Shown piece after piece: positions 56,437-64,000 of a stretch of 64,000 bases of DNA. The stretch covers positions 2,466,551 to 2,530,550 of the forward strand of contig NZ_JAAOZF010000001.1 in the NCBI RefSeq assembly GCF_011759705.1. The letters run 5' to 3'. The position numbers and the translations under genes are program-made. The notes beneath the pieces were generated by a model. That model ran no database searches, was not told where the DNA came from, and was given only the letters and a program-made list of their open reading frames with translations. Source of the stretch: Microbacterium ulmi (lineage in GTDB: Bacteria > Actinomycetota > Actinomycetes > Actinomycetales > Microbacteriaceae). Each line of letters opens with the position of its first letter. Within the stretch, counting starts at the first letter, position 1.

Positions 56437-57426
56437 CTAGAAGGCGGGGCGGATCGCCCCGACATCTCGCCCGCCGCCCGTGATCGACAGCGGAAGCCGC
56501 GACATCGCATCGGCGACGTCGGAAGCGGGAAGGGCGCCGGCGCGCTCGAGAAGGCGCAGTGCGACGGCCGTCGCGGCCCGGCCGGACCCGTCGAGCACCT
56601 TGAGCGCGACCGTCGTGCCGTCGGGCGCGACCATGACCATGACGCCCTCGGCGCCGCGCTTCGCGAAGACGCCCAGCCGCTCGATCACCGCCGTGTCGGA
56701 GCCCCCGGGTCCCTCGATCGTCCACGGGTTCGCGCGCACCGCCTGCACGAGGGCGCCCGCGTGGCGGTGCAGGGCGAACGGCGACGTCGTCGACGAGTTG
56801 CCGATCCGGTGGATGGCACGCACGAGACCGAACAGGCTCATCGCGAAGACGGGCGCCCCGCACCCGTCGATCGCGGTGGCGGCGATCTTGTCTCCCGTCA
56901 GGCGCTCGGTGACCTCGCGGATGTGGAGCTGGAGCGGATGCCCCGCGTCGAGGTAGGTCGCCGTGTCCCACCCGTTCACGACGCAGGTCAGGAGCATCGC
57001 GGCGTGCTTGCCCGAGCAGTTCATGCGGATGCGCGCCGGCTCGGCGTGCTCGCGGACCAGCTCGTCGCGCGTCGTCGAGTCCGACGGCCACGCGGCGGGG
57101 CAGCCGAGGTCGTTCTCGCCCAGGCGGGCGCTGTCGAGGATGTCGCGCACGACCGACACGTGCCGATCGGTGCCGTTGTGGCTCGCGGTCGCGAGTCCGA
57201 GCCGCTCGCCCTCGAGCGGAGCGCCCGCCGAGAGGCACGCGAGCGCCTGGACGGGCTTGAGGCTCGAGCGGGGGAGGATCGGCGTCGTCACGTCTCCGAG
57301 CCGCATCGCGACCTCGCCGCCGGGGCTGAGCACGATCGCCGAGCCCGTGTGCCGCGATTCGACGAAGCCGCTGCGCTCGACGACGGCGAGCTCGACGGCA
57401 TCCGCAGCGGCGAAGGTCTCGGGCAC
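56437..57426 (-). CDS. L-asparaginase, Rhizobium etli type (PF06089)
   Basis: A 329-residue asparaginase of the class unrelated to E. coli AnsA/AnsB. Family residues match: PRSSLKPVQ (Ser54, Ser55, Lys57), NCSGKHAAM (Cys137, Lys140) and IDGCGAPVF (Cys189). These agree with the Ser-Lys tandem and the Cys-Cys-Lys metal site known for the R. etli enzyme. It should turn asparagine into aspartate and ammonia. It is the first gene of a probable two-gene unit with ald. No signal peptide, so cytosolic. Confidence 0.9.
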   Translation of the reverse strand: MPETFAAADAVELAVVERSGFVESRHTGSAIVLSPGGEVAMRLGDVTTPILPRSSLKPVQALACLSAGAPLEGERLGLATASHNGTDRHVSVVRDILDSARLGENDLGCPAAWPSDSTTRDELVREHAEPARIRMNCSGKHAAMLLTCVVNGWDTATYLDAGHPLQLHIREVTERLTGDKIAATAIDGCGAPVFAMSLFGLVRAIHRIGNSSTTSPFALHRHAGALVQAVRANPWTIEGPGGSDTAVIERLGVFAKRGAEGVMVMVAPDGTTVALKVLDGSGRAATAVALRLLERAGALPASDVADAMSRLPLSITGGGRDVGAIRPAF

Positions 57427-57468
57427 GATGACAGCCTAGCGTCGCGACCCGACGGTCGACGGGAGTGT

Positions 57469-57474
57469 CAGACT
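57469..57474 (+). promoter_or_regulatory. -10-like element CAGACT before osmC
   Basis: CAGACT differs from the common TAGACT by one base and ends 6 nt before the ATG, the distance seen at the other leaderless genes. Confidence 0.35.
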
Positions 57475-57480
57475 GGCCGG

Positions 57481-57956
57481 ATGATCGGCGAGCACCACTA
57501 CGCACTCACCACGACCTGGACCGGAGACAGGGGCACGGGAACGAGCGGATACCGCGACTACGACCGTGCCGGCACGATCGAGATCGAGGGCAAGCCCACC
57601 CTGCTCGCCTCCAGCGACAAGCCGTTCCGCGGCGACCCCACCAGATGGAACCCCGAGGACCTCCTCGTCGCGGCGCTCAGCGAGTGCCACCTGCTCTCGT
57701 ACCTGCATGCGTGCGTGCAGGCGGGCGTCGTCGTCGTCGCCTACCGGGACGAGGCATCCGGGGTCATGGTGGAGGACGGCCGAGGGGGAGGGGCCTTCCG
57801 CGAGGTGGTCCTGCGCCCCCGGGTGACGGTCGCCGACGCGTCGATGACGGATGCCGCGACCGCCGCGCACGAGCAGGCGCACGAGTGGTGCTTCATCGCC
57901 AACTCGGTGAACTTCCCCGTCCGCGTCGACTCCTCCGTCGACGTCGCAGGGCGGCG

Positions 57957-57960
<4 letters not shown>
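57481..57960 (+). CDS. OsmC-family peroxiredoxin
   Basis: A 159-residue OsmC/Ohr-fold thiol peroxidase. The two redox cysteines are Cys69 in LSECHLLSYLH and Cys137 in HEWCFIANSV, with Arg50 (KPFRGDPTRW) and Glu59 region positioned as in the family. It should reduce organic hydroperoxides. The ATG lies 6 nt after CAGACT. The TAG overlaps the TAG of the acyltransferase gene on the other strand through CTAG. Confidence 0.9.
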
Positions 57961-58730
<770 letters not shown>

Positions 58731-58846
58731 CCGATCGAGGCTACTCCGGCTTCCATGCCTCGGTGGGCATGGCGCTCGCGGGCGCGCGCGGGCGTTTCAT
58801 GAGGCAGGATGGAGTCCTCCCCTTCTCTCTTCGTGAGGTTCGTCCC

Positions 58847-59791
58847 GTGCGCATCCGCCCTCTGGCAGCCCTGTCCGTCGCCGCTCTCGCGGCCGTTCTC
58901 CTGACCGGCTGCTCCGGCTCGGCCGCGCCCCAGGCGACCCCGACGGACACCTCGGCGTCGGCCGACCTCTGCGCCGTCGCAGCTCCCGGCGGCGACACCG
59001 TCGAGGCCGTGAAGGTCGAGGGCGCCGTCGGCGCGGCGCCGACCGTCACGTTCAGCGCGCCGCTGGACATCCAGAGCGCCGAGCGCGTCGTCTCGACGGA
59101 GGGCGACGGGCCGCAGATCCAGGACGGCGACTTCGTCGCCTACGCGATCGCCGTGTTCGACGCCACGACCGGGGCATCCGTGCAGCAGGGCGGATTCGAC
59201 GGCGTGCCGCTTCCTGCGTTCCCCATCTCGGTCGGATCGGGGCCCGACATGTTCTTCGGCTGCGCGACAGAGGGTTCGCGCATCGTCATGACGGTTCCCG
59301 CGAGCGGGTCCAGTGCAGCGCAGGTGTACGTCATCGACGTGCTGGGAGTGACGCCGGCCGACGAGTGGTGCGCGGTCTCCGAGCCGGGGCCGGACTTCCC
59401 CACGGTCGAGTTCGGAGCCGACGGCGCACCGACGATCACGATCCCCGCAGCCGAGCCCCCGACCGATGTCGAGCTCGAGGTCGTCCAGGAGGGCGACGGC
59501 GACGTCGTGGAGCCCGGCGACGAGGTCACCGTCAACTACACGGGCGTGAAGTGGAGCGACGGCTCGGTGTTCGACTCGAGCTGGGAGGGCGGCACGCCCG
59601 CGACCTTCACGACGACGGGCGTCGTCGCGGGCTTCCAGCGCGCGCTCGAGGGCCAGACGGTCGGATCCAAGGTCGTCGTGTCGATGCCCCCGGCCTGCGG
59701 CTACGGCGAGGAGGGCTCGAGCAGCCACGAGCTGGCGGGCGAGACGCTCGTGTTCGCGCTCGAGATCATCTCGAAGACCGAAGGCCAGTAG
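58847..59791 (+). CDS. FKBP-type peptidyl-prolyl isomerase, lipoprotein
   Basis: A 314-residue exported lipoprotein. The signal ends with lipobox LLTGC (Cys22), followed by a Thr/Ser/Ala linker and a middle region that looks like a weak FKBP-like repeat (about 45-170). The C-terminal FKBP domain (about 205-310) has VTVNYTGVKWSDGSVFDSSW, GFQRALEGQTVGSKVVVSMPP and GETLVFALEII. It assists folding of secreted proteins at the outer membrane face. The GTG has GTGAGG upstream and is chosen because earlier starts spoil the signal peptide. Confidence 0.9.
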   Translation: MRIRPLAALSVAALAAVLLTGCSGSAAPQATPTDTSASADLCAVAAPGGDTVEAVKVEGAVGAAPTVTFSAPLDIQSAERVVSTEGDGPQIQDGDFVAYAIAVFDATTGASVQQGGFDGVPLPAFPISVGSGPDMFFGCATEGSRIVMTVPASGSSAAQVYVIDVLGVTPADEWCAVSEPGPDFPTVEFGADGAPTITIPAAEPPTDVELEVVQEGDGDVVEPGDEVTVNYTGVKWSDGSVFDSSWEGGTPATFTTTGVVAGFQRALEGQTVGSKVVVSMPPACGYGEEGSSSHELAGETLVFALEIISKTEGQ

Positions 59792-59823
59792 CCGAGCCCG
59801 GCGTCCGAGTGCAGGCCCCTCGG

Positions 59824-59829
59824 TAGGCT
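59824..59829 (+). promoter_or_regulatory. -10 element TAGGCT, leaderless promoter of dxr
   Basis: TAGGCT ends 6 nt before the dxr ATG. No Shine-Dalgarno lies between. Confidence 0.45.
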
Positions 59830-59835
59830 GGCGGA

Positions 59836-60927
59836 ATGCGACGCGTCCTCATTCTCGGCTCGACGGGCTCGATCGGGACGCAGGCTCTCGACGTCATCCG
59901 CGCCCACCGCGACCGGTTCGAGGTCGCGGGGCTCTCCGCCGGCTCCAACCGTGCGCTCCTGGACGCACAGGCCGCCGAGTTCGGCGTCGCCCGCACGGCA
60001 CTTGGAGCGATCGAGGCGGAGCAGCTCGTGCGGGATGTCGAGGCCGACGTCGTGCTCAACGGCATCACGGGGTCCGTGGGGCTCGGCCCCACGCTCGCCG
60101 CGCTCGAGGCGGGCCGCGTCCTCGCGCTCGCGAACAAGGAGTCGCTCATCGTGGGCGGCGACCTCGTGACGGCCCTCGCCGCGCCTGGGCAGATCGTGCC
60201 CGTCGACTCCGAGCACTCCGCGCTCGCGCAGGCACTGCGCTCGGGGACGGCTGATGAGGTGCGACGACTCGTGCTGACGGCATCCGGCGGTCCCTTCCGT
60301 GGGCGCTCGCGCGACGCCCTCGCGGACGTGACCCCCGCGCAGGCGCTCGCACATCCGACGTGGGACATGGGGCGCGTCGTGACGACCAACTCCGCGACCC
60401 TCGTCAACAAGGGCCTCGAGGTCATCGAGGCGCATCTGCTCTTCGGCGTCCCCTACGACGACATCGACGTCGTCGTGCACCCGCAGTCGATCGTCCACTC
60501 GATGGTCGAGTTCGTCGACGGATCGACGATCGCGCAGGCGTCGCCGCCCGACATGCGCCTGCCGATCTCGCTCGGACTCGACTGGCCGCACCGCGTCGCG
60601 GGCATCGGGAAGCCGCTCGACTGGACGGTGGCGGCCTCCTGGACCTTCGAGCCGCTCGACGAGGACGCGTTCCCCTCCGTCGGCCTCGCGAAGCGCGTGG
60701 GGCGCGCGGGCGCCACCTACCCCGCCGTGTACAACGCCGCCAACGAGCAGGCCGTCGACGCGTTCCACGAGGGGCGCCTGCCGTTCCTCGGCATCCTCGA
60801 CACGGTCGAGCGGGTCGTCGACGCGCATGAGGCGCCGACCGAGCTCACGCGCGAGAGCCTCGCGGACGCGGAGTCGTGGGCGCGGGATGCCGCGGACCGC
60901 GCGATCGCGGCATCCGTCGCACGCTGA
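59836..60927 (+). CDS. dxr: 1-deoxy-D-xylulose 5-phosphate reductoisomerase
   Basis: A 363-residue enzyme making 2-C-methyl-D-erythritol 4-phosphate, the first committed step of the MEP isoprenoid pathway. NADPH motif [11 protein letters not shown] at the N-terminus; metal and substrate residues in [20 protein letters not shown] and the flexible loop [23 protein letters not shown] region. Length is slightly below the usual 380-400 aa. It is followed by a strong hairpin and converges with pflA. Confidence 0.96.
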   Translation: MRRVLILGSTGSIGTQALDVIRAHRDRFEVAGLSAGSNRALLDAQAAEFGVARTALGAIEAEQLVRDVEADVVLNGITGSVGLGPTLAALEAGRVLALANKESLIVGGDLVTALAAPGQIVPVDSEHSALAQALRSGTADEVRRLVLTASGGPFRGRSRDALADVTPAQALAHPTWDMGRVVTTNSATLVNKGLEVIEAHLLFGVPYDDIDVVVHPQSIVHSMVEFVDGSTIAQASPPDMRLPISLGLDWPHRVAGIGKPLDWTVAASWTFEPLDEDAFPSVGLAKRVGRAGATYPAVYNAANEQAVDAFHEGRLPFLGILDTVERVVDAHEAPTELTRESLADAESWARDAADRAIAASVAR

Positions 60928-61001
60928 TCATCCGGGATGCCGCCCGGGGGCTCCCCCGCGCGGCATGTCACGCGCACTCGGCGGGAACGGCGCGGGAGAG
61001 T

Positions 61002-61042
61002 CGATCGACCCGCCCCGGAAGCGGGGAGGGGCGGGTCGATCG
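61002..61042. terminator. strong bidirectional hairpin between dxr and pflA
   Basis: A perfect 15-bp stem, CGATCGACCCGCCCC with its complement, around an 11-nt loop. It lies 74 nt after dxr and about 44 nt after the pflA stop on the other strand, so it can serve both. Two smaller hairpins (61045-61060 and 61065-61087) lie between it and pflA. Confidence 0.75.
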
Positions 61043-61085
61043 GAAGCCCGTCATTGGGCTGACCGACCGGGCTGGGGATACCCGG

Positions 61086-62027
61086 TCAGTGCGTCGTGAG
61101 GCCGTGCGCGCGGAACTGGCCGCGGACGCGCTCGGTGAGCTCGGGGCTCGGGGCCGGCGTGTCCTCGAGCTCGTACGTGCGGCCGAGGGCCTCCCACTTC
61201 GAGCGGCCCATCTGGTGGAAGGGCAGCACCTCGACGCGGGTCACGGCGCCGGGGCGGATCCGGTTGAGGGATGCCGCGTACTCGGCGACCTCCTCGACGT
61301 TCTCGACGGCATCGGTCAGGCCCGGCACCAGGACGAACCTGATCCAGACCTCGGGTCCCTCGATGCGCTCGGCGAGGCGGCGCCCGAACGCGAGCGTCGG
61401 TGCGAGCTCGCGGCCCGTCGTGCGCTCGTACGTCTCGGGGTCGCCCGACTTGACGTCCAGGAGCACGAGATCGGTGTCGTCGATCATCTCGTCCGTCGCG
61501 TTCGCGCCGAGATAGCCCGACGTGTCGAGCGCCGTGTGGACGCCCATCTCCTTCGCGCCGCGGAGGATCCGCGCGGCGAACGCCGGCTGCATGAGCACCT
61601 CACCGCCCGACAGGGTGATGCCGCCGCCCGTCGCGCGGAAGACGCCGAGGTAGCGCCGCACGCGCGCGAGGAGCTCGTCCGCGGTGACCGGCCTGCCGTC
61701 CTTCATCGCGAGCGTGTCGGGGTTGTGGCAGTAGAGGCACCGCAGCGGGCATCCGGCGAGGAACGTCGTCAGGCGCGTGCCGGGGCCGTCGACGGCCGTC
61801 ACCAGCTCCCACGAGTGCACCGAGCCGAGCTCGCCCGCGCGCATCGCGGCGAGGCGCTCAGCACGCTCGAGCTCGGCGACGGTCAGCCCGTCGAGCCCGT
61901 GGCCGGCGCGCGGACCTGCCGCCGACGCGGAGGCACGGGCTGCGGCACCCGCGGCGGGGGCCTCCAGGCGTGTCGCGTCGGCGGGGAGCACGGAGCTCTC
62001 CGGCATCCGGATCAGGGTCGCGGCCAT
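61086..62027 (-). CDS. pflA: pyruvate formate-lyase activating enzyme
   Basis: A 313-residue radical-SAM enzyme that places the glycyl radical on PflB. The [4Fe-4S] cysteines are Cys93, Cys97 and Cys100 in AGCPLRCLYCHNPDT. GGGITLSGGEVLMQ and LDTSGYLG follow, and the C-terminal VEVLPFHQMGRSKWEALG is typical. There is an extra Ala-rich N-terminal region of about 60 residues compared with E. coli PflA (246 aa). It starts 31 bp after pflB on the minus strand and is part of that operon. Confidence 0.95.
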   Translation of the reverse strand: MAATLIRMPESSVLPADATRLEAPAAGAAARASASAAGPRAGHGLDGLTVAELERAERLAAMRAGELGSVHSWELVTAVDGPGTRLTTFLAGCPLRCLYCHNPDTLAMKDGRPVTADELLARVRRYLGVFRATGGGITLSGGEVLMQPAFAARILRGAKEMGVHTALDTSGYLGANATDEMIDDTDLVLLDVKSGDPETYERTTGRELAPTLAFGRRLAERIEGPEVWIRFVLVPGLTDAVENVEEVAEYAASLNRIRPGAVTRVEVLPFHQMGRSKWEALGRTYELEDTPAPSPELTERVRGQFRAHGLTTH

Positions 62028-62058
62028 GATGTCGCTTCTTCTCGTGTCGGGCCTCGGG

Positions 62059-64000
62059 TCACGCCGCGTGGAACGTGCGCGACAGGACGTCGAGCTGCTG
62101 CTCGCGCGTGAGCCGCACGAAGTTCACGGCGTAGCCGGAGACGCGGATCGTGAGCTGCGGGTAGTTCCCGGGGTGCTCCATGGCGTCCTCGAGCGTCTCG
62201 CGGTTGAGCACGTTGACGTTCATGTGGTAGCCGTCGGCGCCGACATAGGCGTCGAGCAGGCCCGAGAGGTTCGCGACGCGCTCCTGCATCGTGTGGCCGA
62301 GGCCGGCGGGCACGACCGTGTTGGTGAGCGAGATGCCGTCCTGCGCCTCGTTGTACGGGAGCTTCGCGACCGACAGGGCCGACGCGAGCATGCCGTGCGT
62401 GTCGCGGCCGTTCATGGGGTTGGCACCCGGAGCGAACGGCTCTCCCGCCCGGCGGCCGTCGGGCGTGTTGCCCGTCGCCTTGCCGTACACGACGTTGGAC
62501 GTGATCGTCAGCACCGACTGCGTGGGAAGCGCGTTCCGGTACATCGGGTGGCGGCGGATCTTGGCCATGAAGCGCTCGACGAGGTCGACCGCGATGTCGT
62601 CGGCGCGGTCGTCGTCGTTGCCGTACGTCGGGAACTCGCCCTCCGTCACGTAGTCGACGACGATGCCGCGCTCGTCGCGGACGGGCGTGACGGTCGCGTA
62701 CCTGATCGCCGACAGCGAGTCGACGGCGACCGACAGGCCCGCGATGCCGCAGGCCATCGTGCGCAGCACGTCCTTGTCGTGCAGGGCCATCTCCAGGCGC
62801 TCGTAGGCGTACTTGTCGTGCGACCAGTGGATGCAGTTGAGGGCCTCGACGTACGTCTCGGCGAGCCAGTCCATCGTCTTGTCGAAGCGCGCCATGACGT
62901 CGTCGAACTCGAGCGGGCCGGAGCCTGCGATCGGCGCGGTCGCGGGGGAGACCTGCTTGGCCGAGACCTCGTCCCTGCCGCCGTTGATCGCGTAGAGGAG
63001 CGTCTTGGCCAGGTTCACCCGGGCGCCGAAGAACTGCATCTGCTTGCCGACGCGCATGGGCGAGACGCAGCACGCGATGGCCGCGTCATCCCCCCACGAG
63101 GAGCGGATGAGCTCGTCGGACTCGTACTGCACGGCCGACGTGTCGATCGACACTTTGGCGCAGAAGTCCTTGAAGCCCTTCGGGAGCTGCTCGCTCCAGA
63201 ACACCGTCATGTTCGGCTCGGGCGCGGGACCGAGGTTGTAGAGCGTCTGCAGGAAGCGGAACGAGTTCTTCGTCACGAGCGGGCGGCCGTCCTGGCCCAT
63301 TCCGCCGATCGTCTCGGTGACCCATGTCGGGTCGCCCGAGAAGAGGGCGTCGTACTCGGGGGTGCGCAGGAACCGGACGATGCGCAGCTTGATGACGAAG
63401 TCGTCGATGATCTCCTGCGCCTCGATCTCGGTGAGGGTGCCGGCCGCGAGGTCGCGCTCGACGAAGACGTCGAGGAACGTCGAGGTGCGACCGAGCGACA
63501 TCGCCGCGCCGTTCTGCTCCTTGACGGCGGCGAGGTAGCCGAAGTACAGCCACTGGACGGCCTCGCGGGCCGTCGTCGCGGGGCCGGAGATGTCGAGCCC
63601 GTACGAGGCGGCCATCTGCTTGAGCTCGCCGAGAGCGCGGATCTGCTCCGCGTGCTCCTCGCGCATGCGCAGGACGTCGTCGCTGAAGGACGTCGTGTCG
63701 AGCTCGAGCTTGTCGAGCTTCTTGGCGGAGACGAGTGCATCGACGCCGTAGAGGGCGACGCGGCGGTAGTCGCCGATGATGCGGCCGCGGCCGTAGGCGT
63801 CGGGCAGGCCCGTGATGACGTGGGAGCTGCGCGCGGCGCGCACGGAAGGCGGGTAGACGTCGAAGACGCCCTGGTTGTGGGTCTTGCGGTACTCCGAGAA
63901 GACCGTGCGGAGGGTCTCGTCGACCTCGTAGCCGTACGTGTTGAGGGCGCCCTCGACCATGCGCCAGCCGCCGTTGGGCATGATGGCGCGCTTGAGCGGG
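62059..64000 (-). CDS. pflB: pyruvate formate-lyase, N-terminus beyond window edge
   Basis: The last 647 or so codons of PflB; the frame is open to the right edge and the full protein should be about 750 residues. It splits pyruvate and CoA to acetyl-CoA and formate anaerobically. The catalytic cysteine pair is in [21 protein letters not shown], and the glycyl-radical site is [12 protein letters not shown] (Gly codon at 62134-62136), 25 residues from the end as in other PFLs. MPNGG near 63981 is internal, not the start. It forms an operon with pflA. Confidence 0.96.
   Translation of the reverse strand, partial: PLKRAIMPNGGWRMVEGALNTYGYEVDETLRTVFSEYRKTHNQGVFDVYPPSVRAARSSHVITGLPDAYGRGRIIGDYRRVALYGVDALVSAKKLDKLELDTTSFSDDVLRMREEHAEQIRALGELKQMAASYGLDISGPATTAREAVQWLYFGYLAAVKEQNGAAMSLGRTSTFLDVFVERDLAAGTLTEIEAQEIIDDFVIKLRIVRFLRTPEYDALFSGDPTWVTETIGGMGQDGRPLVTKNSFRFLQTLYNLGPAPEPNMTVFWSEQLPKGFKDFCAKVSIDTSAVQYESDELIRSSWGDDAAIACCVSPMRVGKQMQFFGARVNLAKTLLYAINGGRDEVSAKQVSPATAPIAGSGPLEFDDVMARFDKTMDWLAETYVEALNCIHWSHDKYAYERLEMALHDKDVLRTMACGIAGLSVAVDSLSAIRYATVTPVRDERGIVVDYVTEGEFPTYGNDDDRADDIAVDLVERFMAKIRRHPMYRNALPTQSVLTITSNVVYGKATGNTPDGRRAGEPFAPGANPMNGRDTHGMLASALSVAKLPYNEAQDGISLTNTVVPAGLGHTMQERVANLSGLLDAYVGADGYHMNVNVLNRETLEDAMEHPGNYPQLTIRVSGYAVNFVRLTREQQLDVLSRTFHAA

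Overview
The window is very GC-rich chromosomal DNA with G/C-ending codons, frequent GTG starts and many ATGA/GTGA overlaps between consecutive genes. Gene content and order point to a high-GC actinobacterium of the Microbacteriaceae, most like Microbacterium. The markers are argS-lysA-hom-thrC-thrB-rho-prfA, prmC-sua5-wecA-atpBEFHAGDC, paired PspA and TPM-domain genes, and DUF3097. It is housekeeping plus ordinary accessory genes. I see no insertion sequence, prophage, integrase, CRISPR array or rRNA operon. No gene-free stretch exceeds about 255 bp.

Layout. 1-2.9 kb: alpha/beta hydrolase (cut by the left edge), AhpD-like protein, tyrosine phosphatase, and a stand-alone SIP-domain gene behind an IdeR/DtxR-like box. 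3.0-7.3 kb (minus): HEXXH peptidase, arginase-family enzyme, PspA and a TPM-domain membrane protein. 7.4-10.4 kb: DUF3097, trmB, a divergent CPBP protein, a possible small RNA, and tRNA-Arg(CCG) with a clear terminator. 10.5-13.0 kb: DJ-1/PfpI protein and SGNH hydrolase (minus), transglutaminase-like protein (plus). 13.1-24.0 kb: argS, a DUF2993 protein, the lysA-hom-thrC-thrB operon, then rho and prfA. 24.1-30.4 kb: holin-like protein, DHA2-type MFS exporter, SLC13-like permease, CDF-like protein and the cysK-cysE operon. 30.5-40.9 kb: prmC, a Sua5-type gene, wecA, an AtpI-like gene and the complete ATP synthase operon with a terminator. 40.9-52.4 kb: yaaA, two membrane proteins, aldo/keto reductase, a heterodimeric ABC exporter, PP2C phosphatase and an orphan EccC/FtsK-like ATPase. 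52.4-64 kb: APC permease with a saccharopine-dehydrogenase-like enzyme, ald with asparaginase, OsmC, acyltransferase, FKBP lipoprotein, dxr, and pflA-pflB (pflB cut by the right edge).

How the genes connect. Amino-acid metabolism dominates: aspartate family (lysA, hom, thrC, thrB), cysteine (cysK, cysE), and nitrogen handling (asparaginase, ald, arginase family, APC plus dehydrogenase). The information-processing genes are argS, rho, prfA, prmC, sua5 and trmB. Energy metabolism is covered by the atp operon and pyruvate formate-lyase, which suggests a facultative lifestyle.

The most interesting signals are regulatory or structural rather than a new gene cluster: (i) -10 hexamers of type TAnnnT placed 6-11 nt before start codons, implying many leaderless mRNAs; (ii) a Rho with a roughly 335-residue disordered, prion-like N-terminus and no visible Rho_N domain; (iii) an atpB that seems to need a CTG start; (iv) a short ATP synthase epsilon; (v) a possible small RNA before tRNA-Arg; (vi) a duplicated palindrome before the transglutaminase gene; (vii) a strongly over-represented GGATGCC/GGCATCC word. 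I found no convincing new multi-gene system.
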